This document shows positions 8,701 to 21,200 of a stretch of 64,000 bases of DNA, piece by piece. The translations under genes were made by a program, and so were the position numbers. This stretch comes from Alitta virens. Lineage: Eukaryota; Annelida; Polychaeta; Phyllodocida; Nereididae. Position 1 is the first letter of the stretch, and every line of letters starts with the position of its first letter. The stretch is taken from NCBI GenBank assembly GCA_932294295.1, contig OW028582.1:7465188-7529187 (forward strand), written 5' to 3'. Under the pieces are notes generated by a model. That model was given only the letters and a program-made list of their open reading frames with translations. It made no database searches and was not told the origin of the DNA.

Positions 8701-11341
8701 CTGGTATTCCCAGGCGGTCACCCATCCAAGTACTAACCAGGCCCGATGTTGCTTAACTTCGGTGATCGGACGAGAACCGGTGTGCTCAACGTGGTATGAC
8801 CGTAGCTGACAGCCTCACTCTGACCACAGCTAGTCAAGACTTGAAATGTCTGAGAAGTGGCAGAAATTGTCAAAAATTTGGAAAAGCTACAGCACCTGGT
8901 ATTCCCAGGCGGTCACCCATCCAAGTACTAACCAGGCCCGACGTTGCTTAACTTCAGTGATCGGACGAGAACCGGTGTGCTCAACGTGGTATGGCCATAG
9001 CTGACAGCCTCACCCTAACCACAGCTAGTCAAGACTTGAAATGTCAGAGAAGTGGCAGAAATTGTCAAAAATTTGGAAAAGCTACAGCACCCGGTATTCC
9101 CAGGCGGTCACCCATCCAAGTACTAACCAGGCCCGACGTTGCTTAACTTCGGTGATCGGACGAGAACCGGTGTGCTCAACGTGGTATGGCCGTAGCTGAC
9201 AGCCTCACTCTGACCACAGCTAGTCAAGACTTGAAATGTCTGAGAAGTGGCAGAAATTGTCAAAAATTTGGAAAAGCTACAGCACCTGGTATTCCCAGGC
9301 GGTCACCCATCCAAGTACTAACCAGGCCCGACGTTGCTTAACTTCGGTGATCGGACGAGAACCGGTGTGCTCAACGTGGTATGGCCGTAGCTGACAGCCT
9401 CACTCTGACCACAGCGAGTCAAGACTTGAAATGTCTGAGAAGTGGCAGAAATTGTCAAAAATTTGGAAAAGCTACAGCACCTGGTATTCCCAGGCGGTCA
9501 CCCATCCAAGTACTAACCAGGCCCGACGTTGCTTAACTTCGGTGATCGGACGAGAACTGGTGTGCTCAACGTGGTATGGCCGTAGCTGACAGCCTCACTC
9601 TGACCACAGCTAGTCAAGACTTGAAATGTCTGAGAAGTGGCAGAAATTGTCAAAAATTTGGAAAAGCTACAGCACCTGGTATTCCCAGGCGGTCACCCAT
9701 CCAAGTACTAACCAGGCCCGACGTTGCTTAACTTCGGTGATCGGACGAGAACCGGTGTGCTCAACGTGGTATGGCCGTAGCTGACAGCCTCACTCTGACC
9801 ACAGCGAGTCAAGACTTGAAATGTCTGAGAAGTGGCAGAAATTGTCAAAAATTTGGAAAAGCTACAGCACCTGGTATTCCCAGGCGGTCACCCATCCAAG
9901 TACTAACCAGGCCCGACGTTGCTTAACTTCGGTGATCGGACGAGAACCGGTGTGCTCAATGTGGTATGGCCGTAGCTGACAGCCTCACTCTGACCACAGC
10001 TAGTCAAGACTTGAAATGTCTGAGAAGTGGCAGAAATTGTCAAAAATTTGGAAAAGCTACAGCACCTGGTATTCCCAGGCGGTCACCCATCCAAGTACTA
10101 ACCAGGCCCGACGTTGCTTTACTTCGGTGATCTGACGAGAACCGGTGTGCTCAACGTGGTATGGCCGTGGCTGACAGCCTCACTCTGACCACAGCTAGTC
10201 AAGACTTGAAATGTCTGAGAAGTGGCAGAAATTGTCAAAAATTTGGAAAAGCTACAGCACCTGGTATTCCCAGGCGGTCACCCATCCAAGTACTAACCAG
10301 GCCCGACGATGCTTAACTTCGGTGATCGGACGAGAACCGGTGAGCTCAACGTGGTATGGCCGTAGCTGACAGCCTCACTCTGACCACAGCTAGTCAAGAC
10401 TTGAAATGTCTGAGAAGTGGCAGAAATTGTCAAAAATTTGGAAAAGCTACAGCACCTGGTATTCCCAGGCGGTCACCCATCCAAGTACTAACCACGCCCG
10501 ACATTGCTTAACTTCGGTGATCGGACGAGAACCGGTGTGCTCAACGTGGTATGGCCGTAGCTGACAGCCTCACTCTGACCACTGCTAGTCAAGACTTGAA
10601 ATGTCTGAGAAGTGGCAGAAATTGTCAAAAATTTGGAAAAGCTACAGCACCTGGTATTCCCAGGCGGTCACCCATCCAAGTACTAACCAGGCCCGACGTT
10701 GCTTAACTTCGGTGATCGGACGAGAACCGGTGTGCTCAACGTGGTATGGCCGTAGCTGACAGCCTCACTCTGACCACAGCTAGTCAAGACTTGAAATGTC
10801 TGAGAAGTGGCAGAAATTGTCAAAAATTTGGAAAAGCTACAGCACCTGGTATTCCCAGGCGGTCACCCATCCAAGTACTAACCAGGCCCGACGTTGCTTA
10901 ACTTCGGTGATCTGACGAGAACCGGTGTGCTCAACGTGGTATGGCCGTAGCTGACAGCCTCACTCTGACCACAGCTAGTCAAGACTTGAAATGTCTGAGA
11001 AGTGGCAGAAATTGTCAAAAATTTGGAAAAGCTACAGCACCTGGTATTCCCAGGCGGTCACCCATCCAAGTACTAACCAGGCCCGACGTTGCTTAACTTC
11101 GGTGATCGGACGAGAACCGGTGTGCTCAACGTGGTATGGCCTTAGCTGACAGCCTCACTCTGACCACAGCTAGTCAAGACTTGAAATGTCTGAGAAGTGG
11201 CAGAAATTGTCAAAAATTTGGAAAAGCTACAGCACCTGGTATTCCCAGGCGGTCACCCATCCAAGTACTAACCAGGCCCGACGTTGCTTAACTTCGGTGA
11301 TCGGATGAGAACCGGTGTGCTCAAAGTGGTATGGCCGTAGC
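888..11341 (-). rRNA. 5S rRNA: 5S rRNA genes, copies 2-55 (phase shift 0)
   Basis: There are 54 complete genes. Copy k spans 693+195(k-1) to 811+195(k-1); for example copy 6 (1668..1786) matches the array consensus throughout. Many copies carry one to three substitutions. The frequent ones in RNA numbering are C39A, G36A with G17T, C46A-like neighbours of loop C, and the C59T plus C67G pair. This block holds the five-unit and nine-unit duplications and the left end of the 31-unit one. All genes have intact ends and at least one T-run terminator. Confidence 0.95.
5475..8515 (-). repeat. Nine-unit-offset (1755-bp) duplication
   Basis: Private marks repeat at exactly 1755 bp: GAAAAGTCTG (5724 and 7479), CCACAAATAG (about 6095 and 7850) and GCACGTGG (about 6553 and 8308). 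About 1.3 kb is shared, roughly 5475-6760 and 7230-8515. Confidence 0.8.
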
Positions 11342-14300
11342 TGACAGCCTCACTCTGACCACAGCTAGTCAAGACTTGAAATGTCTGAGAAGTGGCAGAA
11401 ATTGTCAAAATTTGGAAAAGCTACAGCACCTGGTATTCCCAGGCGGTCACCCATCCAAGTACTAACCAGGCCCGACGTTGCTTAACTTCGGTGATCGGAC
11501 GAGAACCGGTGTGCTCAACGTGGTATGGCCGTAGCTGACAGCCACACTCTGACCACAGCTAGTCAAGACTTGAAATGTCTGAGAAGTGGCAGAAATTGTC
11601 AAAAATTTGGAAAAGCTACAGCACCTGGTATTCCCAGGCGGTCACCCATCCAAGTACTAACCAGGCCCGACGTTGCTTAACTTCGGTGATCGGACGAGAA
11701 CCGGTGTGCTCAACGTGGTATGGCCGTAGCTGACAGCCTCACTCTGACCACAGCTAGTCAAGACTTGAAATGTCTGAGAAGTGGCAGAAATTGTCAAAAA
11801 TTTGGAAAAGCTACAGCACCTGGTATTCCCAGGCGGTCACCCATCCAAGTACTAACCAGGCCCGACGTTGCTTAACTTCGGTGATCGGACGAGAACCGGT
11901 GTGCTCAACGTGGTATGGCCGTAGCTGACAGCCTCACTCTGACCACAGCTAGTCAAGACTTGAAATGTCTGAGAAGTGGCAGAAATTGTCAAAAATTTGG
12001 AAAAGCTACAGCACCTGGTATTCCCAGGCGGTCACCCATCCAAGTACTAACCAGGCCCGACGTTGCTTAACTTCGGTGATCTGACGAGAACCGGTGTGCT
12101 CAACGTGGGATGGCCGTAGCTGACAGCCTCACTCTGACCACAGCTAGTCAAGACTTGAAATGTCTGAGAAGTGGCAGAAATTGTCAAAAATTTGGAAAAG
12201 CTACAGCACCTGGTATTCCCAGGCGGTCACCCATCCAAGTACTAACCAGGCCCGACGTTGCTTAACTTCGGTGATCGGATGAGAACCGGTGTGCTCAAAG
12301 TGGTATGGCCGTAGCTGACAGCCTCACTCTGACCACAGCTAGTCAAGACTTGAAATGTCTGAGAAGTGGCAGAAATTGTCAAAAATTTGGAAAAGCTACA
12401 GCACCTGGTATTCCCAGGCGGTCACCCATCCAAGTACTAACCAGGCCCGACGTTGCTTAACTTCGGTGATCGGACGAGAACCGGTGTGCTCAACGTGGTA
12501 TGGCCGTAGCTGACAGCCTCACTCTGACCACAGCTAGTCAAGACTTGAAATGTCTGAGAAGTGGCAGAAATTGTCAAAAATTTGGAAAAGCTACAGCACC
12601 TGGTATTCCCAGGCGGTCACCCATCCAAGTACTAACCAGGCCCGACGTTGCTTAACTTCAGTGATCGGACGAGAACCGGTGTGTTCAACGTGGTATGGCC
12701 GTAGCTGACAGCCTCACCCTAACCACAGCTAGTCAAGACTTGAAATGTCTGAGAAGTGGCAGAAATTGTCAAAAATTTGGAAAAGCTACAGCACCTGGTA
12801 TTCCCAGGCGGTCACCCATCCAAGTACTAACCACGCCCGACATTGCTTAACTTCGGTGATCGGACGAGAACCGGTGTGCTCAACGTGGTATGGCCGTAGC
12901 TGACAGCCTCACTCTGACCACAGCTAGTCAAGACTTGAAATGTCTGAGAAGTGGCAGAAATTGTCAAAAATTTGGAAAAGCTACAGCACCTGGTATTCCC
13001 AGGCGGTCACCCATCCAAGTACTAACCAGGCCCGATGTTGCTTAACTTCGGTGATCGGACGAGAACCGGTGTGCTCAACGTGGTATGACCGTAGCTGACA
13101 GCCTCACTCTGACCACAGCTAGTCAAGACTTGAAATGTCTGAGAAGTGGCAGAAATTGTCAAAAATTTGGAAAAGCTACAGCACCTGGTATTCCCAGGCG
13201 GTCACCCATCCAAGTACTAACCAGGCCCGACGTTGCTTAACTTCAGTGATCGGACGAGAACCGGTGTGCTCAACGTGGTATGGCCATAGCTGACAGCCTC
13301 ACCCTAACCACAGCTAGTCAAGACTTGAAATGTCTGAGAAGTGGCAGAAATTGTCAAAAATTTGGAAAAGCTACAGCACCTGGTATTCCCAGGCGGTCAC
13401 CCATCCAAGTACTAACCAGGCCCGACTTTGCTTAACTTCGGTGATCGGACGAGAACCGGTGTGCTCAACGTGGTATGGCCGTAGCTGACAGCCTCACTCT
13501 GACCACAGCTAGTCAAGACTTGAAATGTCTGAGAAGTGGCAGAAATTGTCAAAAATTTGGAAAAGCTACAGCACCTGGTATTCCCAGGCGGTCACCCATC
13601 CAAGTACTAACCAGGCCCGACGTTGCTTAACTTCGGTGATCGGACGAGAACCGGTGTGCTCAACGTGGTATGGCCGTAGCTGACAGCCTCACTCTGACCA
13701 CAGCGAGTCAAGACTTGAAATGTCTGAGAAGTGGCAGAAATTGTCAAAAATTTGGAAAAGCTACAGCACCTGGTATTCCCAGGCGGTCACCCATCCAAGT
13801 ACTAACCAGGCCCGACGTTGCTTAACTTCGGTGATCGGATGAGAACCGGTGTGCTCAACGTGGTATGGCCGTAGCTGACAGCCTCACTCTGACCACAGCT
13901 AGTCAAGACTTGAAATGTCTGAGAAGTGGCAGAAATTGTCAAAAATTTGGAAAAGCTACAGCACCTGGTATTCCCAGGCGGTCACCCATCCAAGTACTAA
14001 CCAGGCCCGACGTTGCTTAACTTCGGTGATCGGACGAGAACCGGTGTGCTCAACGTGGTATGGCCGTAGCTGACAGCCTCACTCTGACCACAGCTAGTCA
14101 AGACTTGAAATGTCTGAGAAGTGGCAGAAATTGTCAAAAATTTGGAAAAGCTACAGCACCTGGTATTCCCAGGCGGTCACCCATCCAAGTACTAACCAGG
14201 CCCGACGTTGCTTAACTTCGGTGATCGGATGAGAACCGGTGTGCTCAAAGTGGTATGGCCGTAGCTGACAGCCTCACTCTGACCACAGCTAGTCAAGACT

Positions 14301-17300
14301 TGAAATGTCTGAGAAGTGGCAGAAATTGTCAAAAATTTGGAAAAGCTACAGCACGTGGTATTCCCAGGCGGTCACCCATCCAAGTACTAACCAGGCCCGA
14401 CGTTGCTTAACTTCGGTGATCGGACGAGAACCGGTGTGCTCAACGTGGTATGGCCGTAGCTGACAGCCTCACTCTGACCACAGCTAGTCAAGACTTGAAA
14501 TGTCTGAGAAGTGGCAGAAATTGTCAAAAATTTGGAAAAGCTACAGCACCTGGTATTCCCAGGCGGTCACCCATCCAAGTACTAACCACGCCCGACATTG
14601 CTTAACTTCGGTGATCGGACGAGAACCGGTGTGCTCAACGTGGTATGGCCGTAGCTGACAGCCTCACTCTGACCACAGCTAGTCAAGACTTGAAATGTCT
14701 GAGAAGTGGCAGAAATTGTCAAAAATTTGGAAAAGCTACAGCACCTGGTATTCCCAGGCGGTCACCCATCCAAGTACTAACCAGGCCCGATGTTGCTTAA
14801 CTTCGGTGATCGGACGAGAACCGGTGTGCTCAACGTGGTATGACCGTAGCTGACAGCCTCACTCTGACCACAGCTAGTCAAGACTTGAAATGTCTGAGAA
14901 GTGGCAGAAATTGTCAAAAATTTGGAAAAGCTACAGCACCTGGTATTCCCAGGCGGTCACCCATCCAAGTACTAACCAGGCCCGACGTTGCTTAACTTCA
15001 GTGATCGGACGAGAACCGGTGTGCTCAACGTGGTATGGCCATAGCTGACAGCCTCACCCTAACCACAGCTAGTCAAGACTTGAAATGTCAGAGAAGTGGC
15101 AGAAATTGTCAAAAATTTGGAAAAGCTACAGCACCCGGTATTCCCAGGCGGTCACCCATCCAAGTACTAACCAGGCCCGACGTTGCTTAACTTCGGTGAT
15201 CGGACGAGAACCGGTGTGCTCAACGTGGTATGGCCGTAGCTGACAGCCTCACTCTGACCACAGCTAGTCAAGACTTGAAATGTCTGAGAAGTGGCAGAAA
15301 TTGTCAAAAATTTGGAAAAGCTACAGCACCTGGTATTCCCAGGCGGTCACCCATCCAAGTACTAACCAGGCCCGACGTTGCTTAACTTCGGTGATCGGAC
15401 GAGAACCGGTGTGCTCAACGTGGTATGGCCGTAGCTGACAGCCTCACTCTGACCACAGCGAGTCAAGACTTGAAATGTCTGAGAAGTGGCAGAAATTGTC
15501 AAAAATTTGGAAAAGCTACAGCACCTGGTATTCCCAGGCGGTCACCCATCCAAGTACTAACCAGGCCCGACGTTGCTTAACTTCGGTGATCGGACGAGAA
15601 CTGGTGTGCTCAACGTGGTATGGCCGTAGCTGACAGCCTCACTCTGACCACAGCTAGTCAAGACTTGAAATGTCTGAGAAGTGGCAGAAATTGTCAAAAA
15701 TTTGGAAAAGCTACAGCACCTGGTATTCCCAGGCGGTCACCCATCCAAGTACTAACCAGGCCCGACGTTGCTTAACTTCGGTGATCGGACGAGAACCGGT
15801 GTGCTCAACGTGGTATGGCCGTAGCTGACAGCCTCACTCTGACCACAGCGAGTCAAGACTTGAAATGTCTGAGAAGTGGCAGAAATTGTCAAAAATTTGG
15901 AAAAGCTACAGCACCTGGTATTCCCAGGCGGTCACCCATCCAAGTACTAACCAGGCCCGACGTTGCTTAACTTCGGTGATCGGACGAGAACCGGTGTGCT
16001 CAATGTGGTATGGCCGTAGCTGACAGCCTCACTCTGACCACAGCTAGTCAAGACTTGAAATGTCTGAGAAGTGGCAGAAATTGTCAAAAATTTGGAAAAG
16101 CTACAGCACCTGGTATTCCCAGGCGGTCACCCATCCAAGTACTAACCAGGCCCGACGTTGCTTTACTTCGGTGATCTGACGAGAACCGGTGTGCTCAACG
16201 TGGTATGGCCGTGGCTGACAGCCTCACTCTGACCACAGCTAGTCAAGACTTGAAATGTCTGAGAAGTGGCAGAAATTGTCAAAAATTTGGAAAAGCTACA
16301 GCACCTGGTATTCCCAGGCGGTCACCCATCCAAGTACTAACCAGGCCCGACGTTGCTTAACTTCGGTGATCGGACGAGAACCGGTGAGCTCAACGTGGTA
16401 TGGCCGTAGCTGACAGCCTCACTCTGACCACAGCTAGTCAAGACTTGAAATGTCTGAGAAGTGGCAGAAATTGTCAAAAATTTGGAAAAGCTACAGCACC
16501 TGGTATTCCCAGGCGGTCACCCATCCAAGTACTAACCACGCCCGACATTGCTTAACTTCGGTGATCGGACGAGAACCGGTGTGCTCAACGTGGTATGGCC
16601 GTAGCTGACAGCCTCACTCTGACCACTGCTAGTCAAGACTTGAAATGTCTGAGAAGTGGCAGAAATTGTCAAAAATTTGGAAAAGCTACAGCACCTGGTA
16701 TTCCCAGGCGGTCACCCATCCAAGTACTAACCAGGCCCGACGTTGCTTAACTTCGGTGATCGGACGAGAACCGGTGTGCTCAACGTGGTATGGCCGTAGC
16801 TGACAGCCTCACTCTGACCACAGCTAGTCAAGACTTGAAATGTCTGAGAAGTGGCAGAAATTGTCAAAAATTTGGAAAAGCTACAGCACCTGGTATTCCC
16901 AGGCGGTCACCCATCCAAGTACTAACCAGGCCCGACGTTGCTTAACTTCGGTGATCTGACGAGAACCGGTGTGCTCAACGTGGTATGGCCGTAGCTGACA
17001 GCCTCACTCTGACCACAGCTAGTCAAGACTTGAAATGTCTGAGAAGTGGCAGAAATTGTCAAAAATTTGGAAAAGCTACAGCACCTGGTATTCCCAGGCG
17101 GTCACCCATCCAAGTACTAACCAGGCCCGACGTTGCTTAACTTCGGTGATCGGACGAGAACCGGTGTGCTCAACGTGGTATGGCCTTAGCTGACAGCCTC
17201 ACTCTGACCACAGCTAGTCAAGACTTGAAATGTCTGAGAAGTGGCAGAAATTGTCAAAAATTTGGAAAAGCTACAGCACCTGGTATTCCCAGGCGGTCAC

Positions 17301-18243
17301 CCATCCAAGTACTAACCAGGCCCGACGTTGCTTAACTTCGGTGATCGGATGAGAACCGGTGTGCTCAAAGTGGTATGGCCGTAGCTGACAGCCTCACTCT
17401 GACCACAGCTAGTCAAGACTTGAAATGTCTGAGAAGTGGCAGAAATTGTCAAAATTTGGAAAAGCTACAGCACCTGGTATTCCCAGGCGGTCACCCATCC
17501 AAGTACTAACCAGGCCCGACGTTGCTTAACTTCGGTGATCGGACGAGAACCGGTGTGCTCAACGTGGTATGGCCGTAGCTGACAGCCACACTCTGACCAC
17601 AGCTAGTCAAGACTTGAAATGTCTGAGAAGTGGCAGAAATTGTCAAAAATTTGGAAAAGCTACAGCACCTGGTATTCCCAGGCGGTCACCCATCCAAGTA
17701 CTAACCAGGCCCGACGTTGCTTAACTTCGGTGATCGGACGAGAACCGGTGTGCTCAACGTGGTATGGCCGTAGCTGACAGCCTCACTCTGACCACAGCTA
17801 GTCAAGACTTGAAATGTCTGAGAAGTGGCAGAAATTGTCAAAAATTTGGAAAAGCTACAGCACCTGGTATTCCCAGGCGGTCACCCATCCAAGTACTAAC
17901 CAGGCCCGACGTTGCTTAACTTCGGTGATCGGACGAGAACCGGTGTGCTCAACGTGGTATGGCCGTAGCTGACAGCCTCACTCTGACCACAGCTAGTCAA
18001 GACTTGAAATGTCTGAGAAGTGGCAGAAATTGTCAAAAATTTGGAAAAGCTACAGCACCTGGTATTCCCAGGCGGTCACCCATCCAAGTACTAACCAGGC
18101 CCGACGTTGCTTAACTTCGGTGATCTGACGAGAACCGGTGTGCTCAACGTGGGATGGCCGTAGCTGACAGCCTCACTCTGACCACAGCTAGTCAAGACTT
18201 GAAATGTCTGAGAAGTGGCAGAAATTGTCAAAAATTTGGAAAA
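7900..18243 (-). repeat. 31-unit-offset (6044-bp) duplication of about 4.3 kb
   Basis: Rare marks at 8311, 9558 (GAACTGG), the TTTACTTCGG copy near 10120, the spacer deletion at 11407 and GGGATGG at 12107 all recur 6044 bp to the right (14355, 15602, about 16163, 17450, 18151). The span is 31 units less the one-base deletion. Left edges fall between 7856 and 8185 (and 13900-14229); right edges fall just after 12110 and 18154, where the second copy has one extra unit. Confidence 0.85.
11417..17385 (-). rRNA. 5S rRNA: 5S rRNA genes, copies 56-86 (phase shift -1)
   Basis: There are 31 complete genes of 119 nt. The shift comes from loss of one A in the spacer just left of copy 56 (near 11407), which shortens the distal T-run from five to four. 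The first part repeats, unit for unit, sequence seen again 6044 bp to the right. Copies 63-66 form a run of four successive variant genes (C59T/C67G, then G60A/C8T, then a spacer and loop variant, then C59A). Confidence 0.95.
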
Positions 18244-21200
18244 GCTACAGCACCTGGTATTCCCAGGCGGTCACCCATCCAAGTACTAACCAGGCCCGAC
18301 GTTGCTTAACTTCGGTGATCGGACGAGAACCGGTGTGCTCAACGTGGTATGGCCGTAGCTGACAGCCTCACTCTGACCACAGCTAGTCAAGACTTGAAAT
18401 GTCTGAGAAGTGGCAGAAATTGTCAAAAATTTGGAAAAGCTACAGCACCTGGTATTCCCAGGCGGTCACCCATCCAAGTACTAACCAGGCCCGACGTTGC
18501 TTAACTTCGGTGATCGGATGAGAACCGGTGTGCTCAAAGTGGTATGGCCGTAGCTGACAGCCTCACTCTGACCACAGCTAGTCAAGACTTGAAATGTCTG
18601 AGAAGTGGCAGAAATTGTCAAAAATTTGGAAAAGCTACAGCACCTGGTATTCCCAGGCGGTCACCCATCCAAGTACTAACCAGGCCCGACGTTGCTTAAC
18701 TTCGGTGATCGGACGAGAACCGGTGTGCTCAACGTGGTATGGCCGTAGCTGACAGCCTCACTCTGACCACAGCTAGTCAAGACTTGAAATGTCTGAGAAG
18801 TGGCAGAAATTGTCAAAAATTTGGAAAAGCTACAGCACCTGGTATTCCCAGGCGGTCACCCATCCAAGTACTAACCAGGCCCGACGTTGCTTAACTTCAG
18901 TGATCGGACGAGAACCGGTGTGTTCAACGTGGTATGGCCGTAGCTGACAGCCTCACCCTAACCACAGCTAGTCAAGACTTGAAATGTCTGAGAAGTGGCA
19001 GAAATTGTCAAAAATTTGGAAAAGCTACAGCACCTGGTATTCCCAGGCGGTCACCCATCCAAGTACTAACCAGGCCCGATGTTGCTTAACTTCGGTGATC
19101 GGACGAGAACCGGTGTGCTCAACGTGGTATGACCGTAGCTGACAGCCTCACTCTGACCACAGCTAGTCAAGACTTGAAATGTCTGAGAAGTGGCAGAAAT
19201 TGTCAAAAATTTGGAAAAGCTACAGCACCTGGTATTCCCAGGCGGTCACCCATCCAAGTACTAACCAGGCCCGACGTTGCTTAACTTCAGTGATCGGACG
19301 AGAACCGGTGTGCTCAACGTGGTATGGCCATAGCTGACAGCCTCACCCTAACCACAGCTAGTCAAGACTTGAAATGTCTGAGAAGTGGCAGAAATTGTCA
19401 AAAATTTGGAAAAGCTACAGCACCTGGTATTCCCAGGCGGTCACCCATCCAAGTACTAACCAGGCCCGACTTTGCTTAACTTCGGTGATCGGACGAGAAC
19501 CGGTGTGCTCAACGTGGTATGGCCGTAGCTGACAGCCTCACTCTGACCACAGCTAGTCAAGACTTGAAATGTCTGAGAAGTGGCAGAAATTGTCAAAAAT
19601 TTGGAAAAGCTACAGCACCTGGTATTCCCAGGCGGTCACCCATCCAAGTACTAACCAGGCCCGACGTTGCTTAACTTCGGTGATCGGACGAGAACCGGTG
19701 TGCTCAACGTGGTATGGCCGTAGCTGACAGCCTCACTCTGACCACAGCTAGTCAAGACTTGAAATGTCTGAGAAGTGGCAGAAATTGTCAAAAATTTGGA
19801 AAAGCTACAGCACCTGGTATTCCCAGGCGGTCACCCATCCAAGTACTAACCAGGCCCGACGTTGCTTAACTTCAGTGATCGGACGAGAACCGGTGTGTTC
19901 AACGTGGTATGGCCGTAGCTGACAGCCTCACCCTAACCACAGCTAGTCAAGACTTGAAATGTCTGAGAAGTGGCAGAAATTGTCAAAAATTTGGAAAAGC
20001 TACAGCACCTGGTATTCCCAGGCGGTCACCCATCCAAGTACTAACCACGCCCGACATTGCTTAACTTCGGTGATCGGACGAGAACCGGTGTGCTCAACGT
20101 GGTATGGCCGTAGCTGACAGCCTCACTCTGACCACAGCTAGTCAAGACTTGAAATGTCTGAGAAGTGGCAGAAATTGTCAAAAATTTGGAAAAGCTACAG
20201 CACCTGGTATTCCCAGGCGGTCACCCATCCAAGTACTAACCAGGCCCGATGTTGCTTAACTTCGGTGATCGGACGAGAACCGGTGTGCTCAACGTGGTAT
20301 GACCGTAGCTGACAGCCTCACTCTGACCACAGCTAGTCAAGACTTGAAATGTCTGAGAAGTGGCAGAAATTGTCAAAAATTTGGAAAAGCTACAGCACCT
20401 GGTATTCCCAGGCGGTCACCCATCCAAGTACTAACCAGGCCCGACGTTGCTTAACTTCAGTGATCGGACGAGAACCGGTGTGCTCAACGTGGTATGGCCA
20501 TAGCTGACAGCCTCACCCTAACCACAGCTAGTCAAGACTTGAAATGTCTGAGAAGTGGCAGAAATTGTCAAAAATTTGGAAAAGCTACAGCACCTGGTAT
20601 TCCCAGGCGGTCACCCATCCAAGTACTAACCAGGCCCGACTTTGCTTAACTTCGGTGATCGGACGAGAACCGGTGTGCTCAACGTGGTATGGCCGTAGCT
20701 GACAGCCTCACTCTGACCACAGCTAGTCAAGACTTGAAATGTCTGAGAAGTGGCAGAAATTGTCAAAAATTTGGAAAAGCTACAGCACCTGGTATTCCCA
20801 GGCGGTCACCCATCCAAGTACTAACCAGGCCCGACGTTGCTTAACTTCGGTGATCGGACGAGAACCGGTGTGCTCAACGTGGTATGGCCGTAGCTGACAG
20901 CCTCACTCTGACCACAGCGAGTCAAGACTTGAAATGTCTGAGAAGTGGCAGAAATTGTCAAAAATTTGGAAAAGCTACAGCACCTGGTATTCCCAGGCGG
21001 TCACCCATCCAAGTACTAACCAGGCCCGACGTTGCTTAACTTCGGTGATCGGATGAGAACCGGTGTGCTCAACGTGGTATGGCCGTAGCTGACAGCCTCA
21101 CTCTGACCACAGCTAGTCAAGACTTGAAATGTCTGAGAAGTGGCAGAAATTGTCAATAATTTGGAAAAGCTACAGCACCTGGTATTCCCAGGCGGTCACC

